Translations under genes and position numbers: made by a program
Shown here: positions 8,262 to 16,783 of the stretch, in pieces
Position numbering within the stretch: the stretch's first letter is position 1
Layout: each line of letters opens with the position of its first letter
Notes under the pieces: generated by a model
Told to the model about the DNA's origin: nothing
The model's database searches: none
Seen by the model: the letters and a program-made list of their open reading frames with translations, nothing else
DNA from: Halorussus gelatinilyticus
GTDB taxonomy: Archaea; Halobacteriota; Halobacteria; Halobacteriales; Haladaptataceae
DNA length: 64,000 nt
Direction of reading: 5' to 3'
Assembly (NCBI RefSeq): GCF_023238445.1
Contig: NZ_CP096658.1
Coordinates: 124,001-188,000, forward strand

Positions 8262-8741
8262 TCACTCGAAATCGAGTTCCGTCGCGCCCGCGAACGCACC
8301 GTCGGTCCGCACGTCGAGGAGTCCGTCTCGCTCGACGGCCGACCGGTCTGCGTCCTCGAACACGACTTTTCTCTCGTCACAAAATTGGCCGTCTGCTCCT
8401 AAATACTTTTCTTCACAGGCACGGACCGTACCGCTTATACCGCGGACGCGAAGGCCTACGGGGTCGTTTCGGATTTCGTCCACGCAGGCGAGCGCCGCGC
8501 GCGCTCGCTCGGCGTGACCGTGACGCGCGCGAACGATGGCTTCCCCGGTGCCCTCCCCGAACTCGAACTGGAGGACTTTCAGGTCGGCGTCGGCGCTCCC
8601 GGCGTCGCCCAGCAGGTTCTGTGCGGCGAACCAGACGCTCCGCTGGAAGTCCCGGCGGTCGATGTCGGCGTCGGGCCACGCTTCGAGTTCGACGGCGAGG
8701 TATCGCCAGCGCGGTCGGAGGTGCTTGGGGAGGTGTTTCAT
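8262..8741 (-). CDS. rnp2: ribonuclease P protein component 2 (Pop5/Rpp14 family)
   Basis: 159 residues. MKHLPKHLRPRWRYLAVELE is the typical Pop5 start, and the RRM-like fold contains the conserved hydrophobic strands. Pop5 binds Rpp30 (rnp3) and the RNase P RNA catalytic domain to mature tRNA 5' ends. Its partner rnp3 is in this window but 6 kb away, beyond a transporter cassette. Upstream of the ATG lies a divergent intergenic region shared with the transporter gene, so rnp2-psmA must now use a promoter there. Confidence 0.93.
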   Translation of the reverse strand: MKHLPKHLRPRWRYLAVELEAWPDADIDRRDFQRSVWFAAQNLLGDAGSADADLKVLQFEFGEGTGEAIVRARHGHAERARAALACVDEIRNDPVGLRVRGISGTVRACEEKYLGADGQFCDERKVVFEDADRSAVERDGLLDVRTDGAFAGATELDFE

Positions 8742-8835
8742 CGGTCAGTTGGCGGCGATTGGTGCCGTGTCGGCTTGAAAGGTGGGTTCCTCGGTCCGCC
8801 GGCGTCGGTCCCACGTTTATCACTCGAACTCACTC

Positions 8836-8861
8836 TTCAATATTGAAAGGTAATTATTTAC
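8836..8861 (+). promoter_or_regulatory. palindromic operator and TATA region of the BMP transporter
   Basis: TTCAATATTGAA at 8836-8847 is a perfect 12-bp palindrome. It abuts the AT-rich GTAATTATTTA (8850-8860), a good TATA candidate about 35-45 nt before the ATG at 8896. A palindrome directly against the BRE/TATA is a typical archaeal repressor or activator position. The same region serves rnp2 on the other strand. Confidence 0.5.
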
Positions 8862-8895
8862 TGTCGTCTGCGTAACTGGTGGTGGGGGTGCGAGA

Positions 8896-10011
8896 ATGTT
8901 TGACACTACTGCTGATTCCGAACCCGGGAACGGACGAGAACCGACCGCGAAGGCCGTCGACCGCCGCACGATTCTCAAGTCCGGCGCGACGCTCGTCGCC
9001 GGCACCGCGCTCGCCGGCCGCGTCGGCGCACAGGACGCCACGAACATCGCCATCGTCTCCAGTCCCGCTGGCTTCGGCGACAAGGCGTTCAACGACCTCG
9101 CGCTGGAGGGACTCCAGAACGCGGCGAAGAACTACAACATCAACATCCAACAGGTCGAGGAGACCGACCAGTCCCAGTACCGGACGGTCCAGTCGCGGCT
9201 CGCCGAGAGTTCCAATCCGGATTACGACCTCATAGTGCTGGTCGGGTACAACCACACGCAGGCGCTCGAATCGAACGCCTCCCAGTACTCCGACCAGCGG
9301 TGGATGCTCATCAACGACTACGTGGACCAGCCGAACGTGGCGGGCTACTCGTGGGCCAACCACCAGATGTCGTTCCAGGCGGGCGTCCTCGCGGGCACGA
9401 TGACGACCCGACAGCTCGACCACGCCGGTAACTCGCTGAACCCCGACAACGCCGTCGTCGGCTTCGTCGGCGGGGTGGACGGCGCGCTCATCAACGCCTT
9501 CGAGCGCGCCTACAAGGCCGGAGCGAAGTGGGTCAACGAGGACGTGAGCGTCAAGGTCGGGTACATCGGCAACTACACCGACACCCAGACAGCGAACAAC
9601 ATCGCGGGGTCCCAGTACGACGCCGGGGCGGACATCGTCTACCACGCGGCCGCGGCGGCCGGACAGGGCGTCTTCCAAGCCGCGCGCGAGGCCAACAGCT
9701 ACGCCATCGGCGTGGACGCCGACCAGTCACTGACGGTGCCCGACTACGAGGACGTAATCATGGGGTCGGCGGTCAAGTACATCAACAAAGGGACCAACCG
9801 CGTCGCCGAGGCCATCGTGAAGGGCAACTGGGACCAGGTCAACGGCCAGAACATCCTGGGTCTCCAACAGGACGCGGTCGCGATGGTCCTGGGCAACGTC
9901 ATCGGGCCGAAGCTCCCCGACGTGGTGAGCCAGAACCTCGAAGAGTCCAAGCAGGCCATCGTCAACGGCGACGTGACGGTCCCGTGCAGCGCCACCGGCT
10001 GTCAGAACTGA
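8896..10011 (+). CDS. BMP-family (nucleoside-type) ABC transporter substrate-binding protein
   Basis: 371 residues. The N-terminus has a twin-arginine signal (RRTILKSG at 23-30, then a hydrophobic stretch to about 44). No Cys lipobox is visible, so the protein may be released or held by its uncleaved signal. The mature part matches BMP/Med basic membrane proteins: IAIVSSPAGFGDKAFND near the start, GFVGGVDGALINAFERAYKAG in the middle, GVDADQSL later. Family members bind purine nucleosides or related ligands outside the cell. It is the first gene of a four-gene import cassette. Confidence 0.93.
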   Translation: MFDTTADSEPGNGREPTAKAVDRRTILKSGATLVAGTALAGRVGAQDATNIAIVSSPAGFGDKAFNDLALEGLQNAAKNYNINIQQVEETDQSQYRTVQSRLAESSNPDYDLIVLVGYNHTQALESNASQYSDQRWMLINDYVDQPNVAGYSWANHQMSFQAGVLAGTMTTRQLDHAGNSLNPDNAVVGFVGGVDGALINAFERAYKAGAKWVNEDVSVKVGYIGNYTDTQTANNIAGSQYDAGADIVYHAAAAAGQGVFQAAREANSYAIGVDADQSLTVPDYEDVIMGSAVKYINKGTNRVAEAIVKGNWDQVNGQNILGLQQDAVAMVLGNVIGPKLPDVVSQNLEESKQAIVNGDVTVPCSATGCQN

Positions 10012-10058
10012 CCGACCATCTCGTCGTTATTTATGTTACGTAATCTCACACCACAATC

Positions 10059-11765
10059 ATGAGCGGGACACGAGCACCCGCCGTCCGACTCGACGGCGTC
10101 ACCAAGCGGTTCGGCGACGTGGTGGCCAACGACGCCGTGGACTTCTCGCTCGACGCGGGGTCGGTCCACGCGCTCATCGGCGAGAACGGCGCGGGCAAGA
10201 CCACGCTGATGAGCGTCCTCTACGGCCTCTACGATCCCGACGCGGGCGGCATCTACGTGGACGGCGAACCGCGGGAGTTCGACTCGCCCCGCGACGCCAT
10301 CGACGCCGGGGTCGGGATGATCCACCAGCACTTCCAGCTCGTGGACACGATGACCGTCGTCCAAAACGTCGTGTTGGGCCACGAACCGACCGAGAACGGA
10401 CTCGTGGACGAGGCGAGCGCCCACGAGGACATCGAGGACATCTGCGCGACCTACGGCTTCGACGTGGACCGGTATCTCGACACGCCTGTCGAGCAGTTAG
10501 GCGTCGGCGCCCAACAACGCGTCGAGATCGTCAAGAGCCTCTACCGCGGGGCTGACGTGCTGGTCCTCGACGAACCGACCGCGGTGCTGACGCCCCAAGA
10601 GGTCGAGGGACTGTTCGAGGTGATGGAGGAACTCACCGACCGCGGCCGGTCGCTCATCTTCATCACGCACAAACTGGACGAGGCCCTCGAAGCCGCCGAC
10701 GACATCACCGTCCTGCGCGACGGAAAGGCGGTCGGCACCGTCGCGGCCGCCGAAACCTCGCGGGAGGAACTCGCGCGGATGATGGTCGGGCGGGACGTGC
10801 TGTTCGACTACCCCGAGCGCGAGACCGTCCTCGGCGACGTGACCCTCTCCGTCGAGGACTTGCGAGTCCGAGACGACCGCGACCTCGAACAGGTCGGCGG
10901 CGTGGGCCTGACCGTCCGCGAGGGCGAAATCCTCGGCGTCGCGGGCGTCGAGGGGAACGGACAGACCGAACTCGTGGAGGCGCTGACCGGCCTGCGCGAG
11001 GTCGAATCGGGCACCGTCGCCTTCGAGGGCGAGGACATCACGGACACCAGTCGCCGCCGGCGCATCGAGTCGGGTATCACCTACGTCCCGGAGGACCGGC
11101 AAGACGAGGGACTGGTGCAGGACTACGACCTCGTTCGCAACGCCCTGCTGGGCAACCAGACCGTCGAACCGTACGTCCGGAACGGGTTCATCGACTGGCG
11201 GACCGTCCGGGACCACGCCGAGAGCATCGTCCGGGAGTACGACGTGCAACCGCCGAACGCCGACGCGGAGGCGGCGTCGCTGTCGGGAGGCAACCAGCAG
11301 AAGTTCGTCGTCGGCAGGGAACTCGAACACGAACCGAGCCTGTTGGTCGCCTCGCATCCGACCCGCGGCGTGGACGTGGGGAGCATCGAGTTCGTCCACG
11401 AGCGCCTGCTGGAGATGCGCGACGCCGGCACCGCGGTCCTGTTCGTCTCCTCGAAACTCGAGGAGATTCAGAAGCTCTCGGACCGCGTGGCGGTCATGTA
11501 CGAGGGCGAGTTCGTGGACGTGGTGGACCCCGACGACGTGACCGAGCAGGAACTCGGCCTGCTGATGGCCGGTCGGACCGTCGAAGACCCCGGCGAGAGC
11601 GCCGGACCCGCGACCGCCGACTCGGGCACCGCCGAGTCCACCGAGTCCGCTACCGCCGAATCCGCCGATTCCGCTACCGCCGAATCCGCCGATTCCGCCA
11701 CTGCTGAGTCTGCCGAGTCCGCTACCGACGAATCTGCCACCGAAGGGGTGTCGAACCGTGAGTAG
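10059..11765 (+). CDS. BMP-type ABC transporter ATP-binding protein, two fused ATPase domains
   Basis: 568 residues. The first ATPase domain has Walker A GENGAGKTT (about 43), signature LGVGAQQR and Walker B LVLDEPT. The second has a degenerate Walker A (GVEGNGQTE), signature LSGGNQQK and SHPTRGVD. This asymmetric double NBD is typical of sugar/nucleoside importers. The C-terminus ends in an acidic low-complexity tail made of four 8-residue repeats (SATAESAD-like). A TATA-like TTATTTATG 25-30 nt upstream suggests its own promoter in addition to read-through. It overlaps the next gene by 8 bp. Confidence 0.95.
   Translation: MSGTRAPAVRLDGVTKRFGDVVANDAVDFSLDAGSVHALIGENGAGKTTLMSVLYGLYDPDAGGIYVDGEPREFDSPRDAIDAGVGMIHQHFQLVDTMTVVQNVVLGHEPTENGLVDEASAHEDIEDICATYGFDVDRYLDTPVEQLGVGAQQRVEIVKSLYRGADVLVLDEPTAVLTPQEVEGLFEVMEELTDRGRSLIFITHKLDEALEAADDITVLRDGKAVGTVAAAETSREELARMMVGRDVLFDYPERETVLGDVTLSVEDLRVRDDRDLEQVGGVGLTVREGEILGVAGVEGNGQTELVEALTGLREVESGTVAFEGEDITDTSRRRRIESGITYVPEDRQDEGLVQDYDLVRNALLGNQTVEPYVRNGFIDWRTVRDHAESIVREYDVQPPNADAEAASLSGGNQQKFVVGRELEHEPSLLVASHPTRGVDVGSIEFVHERLLEMRDAGTAVLFVSSKLEEIQKLSDRVAVMYEGEFVDVVDPDDVTEQELGLLMAGRTVEDPGESAGPATADSGTAESTESATAESADSATAESADSATAESAESATDESATEGVSNRE
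11646..11741 (+). repeat. 24-bp tandem repeat encoding the acidic ATPase tail
   Basis: Four consecutive 24-bp units start at 11646, 11670, 11694 and 11718. The first two are identical and the last two diverge. They keep the frame and encode the Ser/Ala/Glu/Asp-rich tail after the second ATPase domain. Copy number probably varies between strains. Confidence 0.8.
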
Positions 11766-12888
11766 CGACACCGGCGGCGCGCGCGCCGCGCTCGACCGGG
11801 CGGCCGACCGGATGCTCCGCGCGTCGGTGGTCGAGCGGTTCGCCATCGCGGTGGCCGCGACCCTGCTGGCGCTCCTGCTCGGGTCGGTCGTCGTCGCGGC
11901 CTCGGGGTACGACGCGGTCGAGTTCGTCTCGTCGCTGTTGTACGGCGCGTTCGGAAGCACCTCGAACGTCGCGTTCACCCTGCGCCAGTCCACGATGCTC
12001 GTCCTCGCGGGCGTGGCGGTCGCCGTCGCGTTCCGGGCTGGCGTGTTCAACATCGGCGTGCAGGGCCAGTTCGTCGTCGGCGGGTTCGCCACCGCGGTCA
12101 CGATTCTGTTCCTCGCGCCGATGCTGCCGGAGGGGACGGTCGGAGGCGTCCTCCTGATGGTGCTGGGTACGCTCGCGGCGATTCTGGCCGGCGGCGCGTA
12201 CGCGGCGCTCCCCGGCCTGATGAAGGCCTACGCCGACGCCAACGAGGTCATCACGACCATCATGCTCAACTTCATCGCGTCGGGTGTCGTCTTCTTCATC
12301 GTGGACCGCTACCTCCGGCCGGCGGGCGCGTCAGCGCCCAACACCGAGAACTTCCCCGAGTACGTCGCGTTCCCGTCGCTCGTCTTCGACAGCGCGTCGT
12401 TCTCGGTCGTCGGTCTCGGCGTGGCGCTGGCGACGGTCCTCGTCGTCTACGTCGTGATGGCCCGGACCAGATTCGGTTACGACCTCGTGACCAGCGGCCA
12501 TCAGGAACCCGCGGCGGCCTACTCCGGCGTGGACCCGAAGCGCAACGTGGTCGCCACGATGACGTTCTCGGGGATGGTCGCCGGACTCGCGGGCGCGATG
12601 TTCACCATCATGATTCTGGGCTACTACAGCGACCCCTCGACGTTCCCGCGGTTCGGCTTCGACGCCATCGCGGTCAGCCTGCTCGCGGCGAACAACCCGC
12701 TGGGCGTGGTTCCCGCGGGAATCCTGTTCGGGGGTCTCGACGCCGGCGGCCAGTACATCGGCTTCACGCTCGACGTGCCGCCGGAACTCGTGGACGGCGT
12801 GGTCGGTCTCGTCGTCCTGTTCGTCGCCACGCCGGAACTGTTCCGGATGGCCGCACGACGGACCGGGCTGGGAGGTGACGGCCGATGA
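11758..12888 (+). CDS. BMP-type ABC transporter permease 1
   Basis: 376 residues with about nine to ten membrane segments. The hallmark of the branched-chain/ribose/nucleoside permease family is present: AFRAGVFNIGVQGQFVVGGF near residue 85, followed by the DANEVITTIMLNFIA stretch. It starts at GTG (11758), inside the last codons of the ATPase gene, so the two are translationally coupled. Its stop overlaps the ATG of a 21-codon open frame (ATGA). With the second permease it should form the heterodimeric membrane channel. Confidence 0.94.
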   Translation: MSSDTGGARAALDRAADRMLRASVVERFAIAVAATLLALLLGSVVVAASGYDAVEFVSSLLYGAFGSTSNVAFTLRQSTMLVLAGVAVAVAFRAGVFNIGVQGQFVVGGFATAVTILFLAPMLPEGTVGGVLLMVLGTLAAILAGGAYAALPGLMKAYADANEVITTIMLNFIASGVVFFIVDRYLRPAGASAPNTENFPEYVAFPSLVFDSASFSVVGLGVALATVLVVYVVMARTRFGYDLVTSGHQEPAAAYSGVDPKRNVVATMTFSGMVAGLAGAMFTIMILGYYSDPSTFPRFGFDAIAVSLLAANNPLGVVPAGILFGGLDAGGQYIGFTLDVPPELVDGVVGLVVLFVATPELFRMAARRTGLGGDGR

Positions 12889-12950
12889 GTTCTCTCGCGC
12901 CGACCGCGAGCGACGACCGCACGCCCGTCACGGGAGGTGACGAGACGTGA
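12885..12950 (+). CDS. 21-residue coupled micro-ORF between the two permease genes
   Basis: The frame ATG...TGA encodes a hydrophilic 21-residue peptide (MSSLAPTASDDRTPVTGGDET). Its ATG overlaps the permease 1 stop (ATGA), and its TGA overlaps the GTG of permease 2 (GTGA). GGAGGTGA sits 6 bp before this ATG, and the same GGAGGTGA recurs 6 bp before the permease 2 GTG. It may be a translational-coupling relay rather than a functional peptide. Confidence 0.5.
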   Translation: MSSLAPTASDDRTPVTGGDET

Positions 12951-14002
12951 GCGTCGTGGATTACGCCGCGCGGAACCGTCTCAGAATCGGCGGGACGGCC
13001 GTCGCGCTCGTCGCGCTGGCGGCCCTCGCCACGGTGTTCGACCTACCGGTCGCCGACCTGTTGACCGTCGGGACCGCGGAGCGCGCGCTCCGGGCCGCGA
13101 CGCCCATCGCGCTGGCTGCTATCGGCGGTCTCTACGCCGAGAAGAGCGGCGTCTTCAACATCGGGCTGGAAGGGTTCATGATATTCGGCGCGCTCTCGGC
13201 CGCGGCCGGAACGTGGCTCGCGGCCGGGAGCGGGTCGGTCGGGCAGACCGACCTCTGGATAGGAATCGTGGTCGCAATCGCGGTCTCCACGCTCCTGACG
13301 CTGCTCTTCGCCGTGCTGACCATCCGGTACGAGGCCGACCAGATCGTCGCGGGACTCGCGGTCTGGTTCATCGGACTCGGGTTCGGTCCGTTCACCGCGA
13401 CCGTCCTCTGGGGCGGCGTCTCCAGTCCGACGCTCCCGAACATCGACAACGTGACCGTTCCCCTGCTGGCGGAGATTCCGGTCCTCGGCCGCGTCCTGTT
13501 CGACGCCTCGCCGCTGGTGCTGTTCACCGTCCTGCTCGCGGTCGCGGCGTGGGTCGTCCTCTACCGCACCAAGTACGGCTACTGGGTGCAGGCCGCGGGC
13601 GAGAACCCCGAGGCGCTCGACACCGCGGGCGTGAACGTGAACCGCGTGCGCTACGCCGCTGTCGTCTTCTCGGGCGCGCTGGCGGGTCTGGGCGGCGCGG
13701 TCCTCGCCATCGGCATCGGAAGCGGCTTCACCGGGACCGGCGTGACGATGGTGGACGGCCGGGGCTGGATAGCCATCGTGGCGTACCTCTTCGGCAACTA
13801 CAACCCGCTGGGCGCGTTCGGCGCGTCGCTGCTGTTCGGCGCGACCGACATGTTGCAAGTCCAGTTCCAGACCGTCGGCATCTCGCTGCCGGGGAGCATC
13901 GTCGGCCTGTTCCCCTACGTCGCGGTGCTGGTCGTGCTGAATCTCGTCGGGTACACGCGGGTTCCGGCGGCGGTCGGGGAGTCGTACGACACCGAGGAGT
14001 AA
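12947..14002 (+). CDS. BMP-type ABC transporter permease 2
   Basis: 351 residues, eight to nine hydrophobic segments. It has the paralogous permease signature GLYAEKSGVFNIGLEGFMIFGA near residue 60 and ENPEALDTAGVNVNRVRY in the cytoplasmic loop that contacts the ATPase. Start is GTG at 12947, with a strong GGAGGTGA site upstream. It is the last gene of the cassette and ends about 135 bp before a 31-bp palindrome that probably terminates the transcript. Confidence 0.94.
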   Translation: MSVVDYAARNRLRIGGTAVALVALAALATVFDLPVADLLTVGTAERALRAATPIALAAIGGLYAEKSGVFNIGLEGFMIFGALSAAAGTWLAAGSGSVGQTDLWIGIVVAIAVSTLLTLLFAVLTIRYEADQIVAGLAVWFIGLGFGPFTATVLWGGVSSPTLPNIDNVTVPLLAEIPVLGRVLFDASPLVLFTVLLAVAAWVVLYRTKYGYWVQAAGENPEALDTAGVNVNRVRYAAVVFSGALAGLGGAVLAIGIGSGFTGTGVTMVDGRGWIAIVAYLFGNYNPLGAFGASLLFGATDMLQVQFQTVGISLPGSIVGLFPYVAVLVVLNLVGYTRVPAAVGESYDTEE

Positions 14003-14136
14003 GTCGGCCACTCTTTCTCGGTCGCTCCGTCGCCGTTCGCTATCAATTGCAGAGAAACCGCCACCGTTTCTGAGACGCACGAATATCTGCTACGTCATCG
14101 ACTCTCTCGCTAAAAGATACGAGGCTCGTGGTGCGT

Positions 14137-14167
14137 TCGGCGCGCGACCGGACCGGTCGCGCGCCGA
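14137..14167. terminator. 31-bp palindrome between convergent genes
   Basis: TCGGCGCGCGACCGG (14137-14151) and its exact complement at 14153-14167 flank a single A. The 15-bp GC-rich stem ends 10 bp before the stop of the methyltransferase gene on the minus strand and lies after the transporter genes on the plus strand. A two-way transcription stop is the simplest reading; no long T-run follows. Confidence 0.5.
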
Positions 14168-14177
14168 CCTGCGTGGA

Positions 14178-14792
14178 TTACTCCACGTCTCCGCGCTCGG
14201 CCACCAGCACGCCGACCTGCTCGTGAACCTTCTCCACCGCGGTCAGCGCGAACCCGGCGTCGGTCAGTGCGTCCGCCAGATGGCCGACCGTCGATGGGTC
14301 GTCCACTTCCGGACTGTAGAACGGCTCGTCGGGGTTCGGCTCGCCGAAGAACATCACGTCGCCGAGGACGAACTTCCGCGGTCCCAACTCGGCGATGGCC
14401 TCGATGGCTTCGACCTTCTCGTCGTCGCTGAGGTGGTGCATGGCGAAGTTCGACACGACCACGTCGGCCGCCTCGACGTTCGGCTCGCGGAAGCGGCCCT
14501 CGCCGAACTCGACGTTCTCGATGCCCTGCTCGGCGGCTTTCTCGCGGGCCCGCTCCATCATCCCCTCGCTGATGTCGCGGCCGACGACTTCGCCCGCGTC
14601 CTCGGCGAGCGCCAGCGCGATGGCTCCGGTGCCGGTGCCGAGGTCCGCCACGGTGTCCTCGGGGCCGGGATTAGCGTGGTCCACGACGAGCGAGACGCAG
14701 GCGCGGTACTCCTCGGTGTCGTTCTGGCTGTCGTCGTACTCGCCCGCTACGTCGTCGAAGCGCGAGGCGTGTTCCTCAAGCGTCTTCTTCAT
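14178..14792 (-). CDS. class I SAM-dependent methyltransferase next to rnp3
   Basis: 204 residues. Motif I of the Rossmann-type SAM site, VADLGTGTGAIALALAE (about residues 46-62), is intact. GRDISEGMMERAREKA (motif Post I) and DVVVSNFAMHHLSD (motif II) follow. The substrate is unknown. Its location in the RNase P gene block suggests tRNA or translation, but that is inference. The ATG at 14792 lies 17 bp inside the end of rnp3, so the two genes are translationally coupled. Confidence 0.9.
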   Translation of the reverse strand: MKKTLEEHASRFDDVAGEYDDSQNDTEEYRACVSLVVDHANPGPEDTVADLGTGTGAIALALAEDAGEVVGRDISEGMMERAREKAAEQGIENVEFGEGRFREPNVEAADVVVSNFAMHHLSDDEKVEAIEAIAELGPRKFVLGDVMFFGEPNPDEPFYSPEVDDPSTVGHLADALTDAGFALTAVEKVHEQVGVLVAERGDVE

Positions 14793-15486
14793 ACCTGCCG
14801 CGTTTGACCCCCGGTGCAATGAACTCGTCGGAGAGTCGCTCGCGGTTGCGCTCGGCGAGCGCGGCCCACTCCCCGAGACCCTGCCGAATCTGCTCCTCGG
14901 AGAAGCCGATGGCCTCGCCGACCGCGACCAACTCCCGCGGCGCGCGCAGTTGGAGGTGACTGGTCGGGTTCGCGCTGACGACGTACGGCGCGTCGTACTG
15001 CGTGACAATCTCTCGCAACTTTCGGAGGTCCTGTAGCGCCTGCACGCGCGGCCCACCGTCGTCGCGCAGGACCCGCGAGAGATCGAATTCCACGCGAGTC
15101 CCGTGGTCGGCCGCGGCCTTCGCCAGCACGTGGTTGAAGTCCCCCCGGCCACGCATGGGGTGGGCCAGCACGTCCACGCGGTCGGACTCGACCGCGAAGC
15201 GATTCAGGGCGTTCGTCCCGCCGTGGAGCGCCAGTATCGTGTGCTTCGGTCGGTAGTTCCCGACGTGGCCCGCCGCCACGTCCGGGTTCTCGGCCCGAAT
15301 CTCGATGGCGTCCACCACGTCCACGTCGTACTCCGCGGCGACGCGCTCGGGGTCGTAGTCGGGCGTCGAGTCGCTGTGATTGCGCACGACCACGCCGTCG
15401 AAGCCGTACCGCGCGGCGGTGGCCGCGAAGCGCGCCGCGGTGCTGTCGCCGTCGGGGTGAGCGTGAACGCCCTCGTAGCGTGGCAT
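14776..15486 (-). CDS. rnp3: ribonuclease P protein component 3 (Rpp30)
   Basis: 236 residues with the PHP-like TIM-barrel of Rpp30: YEGVHAHPDGDST at the start, then GFDGVVVRNHSD, DVLAHPMRGRGDFNHVLAKAA and VVSANPTSHLQLRAPREL. Rpp30 pairs with Pop5 on the RNase P RNA. The normal metal ligands of PHP enzymes are partly lost, as in this family. The ATG at 15486 opens the minus-strand block rnp3-methyltransferase. The continuation rnp2-psmA is displaced by the ABC cassette. Confidence 0.94.
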   Translation of the reverse strand: MPRYEGVHAHPDGDSTAARFAATAARYGFDGVVVRNHSDSTPDYDPERVAAEYDVDVVDAIEIRAENPDVAAGHVGNYRPKHTILALHGGTNALNRFAVESDRVDVLAHPMRGRGDFNHVLAKAAADHGTRVEFDLSRVLRDDGGPRVQALQDLRKLREIVTQYDAPYVVSANPTSHLQLRAPRELVAVGEAIGFSEEQIRQGLGEWAALAERNRERLSDEFIAPGVKRGRYEEDA

Positions 15487-15654
15487 AGCGGTGTCTCGTC
15501 GTGGACGTTCTCCCGGCCCGGATTTGGGTCTGTCCCTTCGCGGTCGGGATTCGTCGGCCGTCCGTCGTCGCTCGCGCGGACTCCCGAGAACGAACCGCGG
15601 CCCGCGGACTCTCGACGGCTCAGTAATAGAAACGGAAACCCGGAATCGACGCCT

Positions 15655-15987
15655 TCAGAACTGATACCGCCGGTCGTCCTTCTGCTGTTGCTGGGGGAAC
15701 GACTGGCCGCCGCCGGTCATCTCGTCGTAGGTCATCCCCGAGAGGTACTCGTCGTAGGTCACGTCGTAGCCGCTCCGGAGGTGGAAGTCCAGATTCCCGG
15801 TGTCCACCGTGCGCTGGAAGAGCATGTGGACCGCCCGGCGGACGAGGTCGTCGGTGTCCTCGGGGTCGAGCGCGGCCTCCAGCAGGGCCAGTTCGTTGCG
15901 CGTCTCGCCGTCCAGTTCGACCGAAAGCTCCTCGCCGAGGGCCGAGTACTCGCCTTCCACGTCGTCCTGTAGGTCGTCCAGACTCAT
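15655..15987 (-). CDS. conserved-looking helical protein upstream of rnp3, unknown function
   Basis: 110 residues, mostly acidic helix (MSLDDLQDDVEGEYSALGEE) with a C-terminal GGGQSFPQQQQKDD tail. It has no Cys, signal or membrane segment. The frame is open much further upstream (to 16425), but that part is basic and antisense-like, so ATG 15985-15987 is chosen. It lies on the same strand as rnp3, about 170 bp upstream, and could be co-transcribed. I do not recognise the family. Confidence 0.7.
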   Translation of the reverse strand: MSLDDLQDDVEGEYSALGEELSVELDGETRNELALLEAALDPEDTDDLVRRAVHMLFQRTVDTGNLDFHLRSGYDVTYDEYLSGMTYDEMTGGGQSFPQQQQKDDRRYQF

Positions 15988-16073
15988 GCCCGGAGGATTG
16001 GCGGCCCGGCGGAAACGCCTTTCGACTGGTCGCGTCCGGGCGTCGGCCGGGAACAGTTTCCCGGCAGTCCGCC

Positions 16074-16343
16074 TCACCGGAGGTCCGCACCGCACTCCCG
16101 ACACTGCGCTCTGTCGGCCCAGTTCCTCGTGCTGCACTCGGGACACTCGGCACCGCCGGACTCCGACTCGGGCGACAGCGAGAACGAGGCCAGCGCCCCG
16201 GCGACCAACAGCGCGCCGCCGACCGCGAACAGACCGGTGACTCCGTAGAGCGTCATCGCCAGTCCGGCGAAGACGAGCGTCGCCCCGACCACCATCATCG
16301 AGCGTGCGACCGTCACGTTTCGCCGGTGACGGTGCGGTCGCAT
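16074..16343 (-). CDS. small membrane protein with C-terminal zinc ribbon
   Basis: 89 residues. After a basic start (MRPHRHRRN) come two closely spaced hydrophobic helices (about 14-32 and 35-53). A cytoplasmic zinc ribbon follows with CPEC (about 66) and CREC (about 81). Two TM segments plus a zinc ribbon is a common haloarchaeal layout of unknown role. It is divergent from the YgaP-like gene (about 117 bp between starts). Confidence 0.7.
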   Translation of the reverse strand: MRPHRHRRNVTVARSMMVVGATLVFAGLAMTLYGVTGLFAVGGALLVAGALASFSLSPESESGGAECPECSTRNWADRAQCRECGADLR

Positions 16344-16460
16344 AAATCGGCCTCGCTTCGACCTGTACTCGCCGACCCGTACTCGCCCGGTTCGCCCGAC
16401 CGGTGCGACCGACACTTACCTTCAAGTGTTACGACGTCGTCCCGTGGTTCGGGATCACAC

Positions 16461-16727
16461 ATGCAGAAGAACGTCGGAGGACTCGACGAGGGGATTCGAA
16501 TCACGCTCGGACCGCTGCTGGTGGTACTCTCGATAGCGTCGCTGCAGGGAACCGTCCGACTCCGCCCGGCGGTGACCGCCGGCGCGTTCGCCGTCGGCGC
16601 GGTGCTGACCGTCACCGGTCTGACCCAGACGTGTCCGGCGAACAGCGCGATGGGCCGGAACACCTACCGACCGACCGAGAAACTCGGCGAGGAGGCCCGA
16701 GCGGTCCGACAGCGCGCGCTCCAGTAG
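16461..16727 (+). CDS. DUF2892 / YgaP-like membrane protein
   Basis: 88 residues. MQKNVGGLDEGIRITLGPLL is the typical start of the DUF2892 domain, which forms two membrane helices (about 14-30 and 36-54). The TCPANSAMGRNTY segment after helix 2 carries one conserved Cys. In bacteria this domain is fused to rhodanese; here it stands alone. The start at ATG 16461 fits the family. It lies 56 bp upstream of mutY on the same strand. Confidence 0.82.
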   Translation: MQKNVGGLDEGIRITLGPLLVVLSIASLQGTVRLRPAVTAGAFAVGAVLTVTGLTQTCPANSAMGRNTYRPTEKLGEEARAVRQRALQ

Positions 16728-16783
16728 CCCGGAGACGAATCGAACCGCCGTCCCTTTATCCGCGTCGTCCCTACCCCGCGCCA

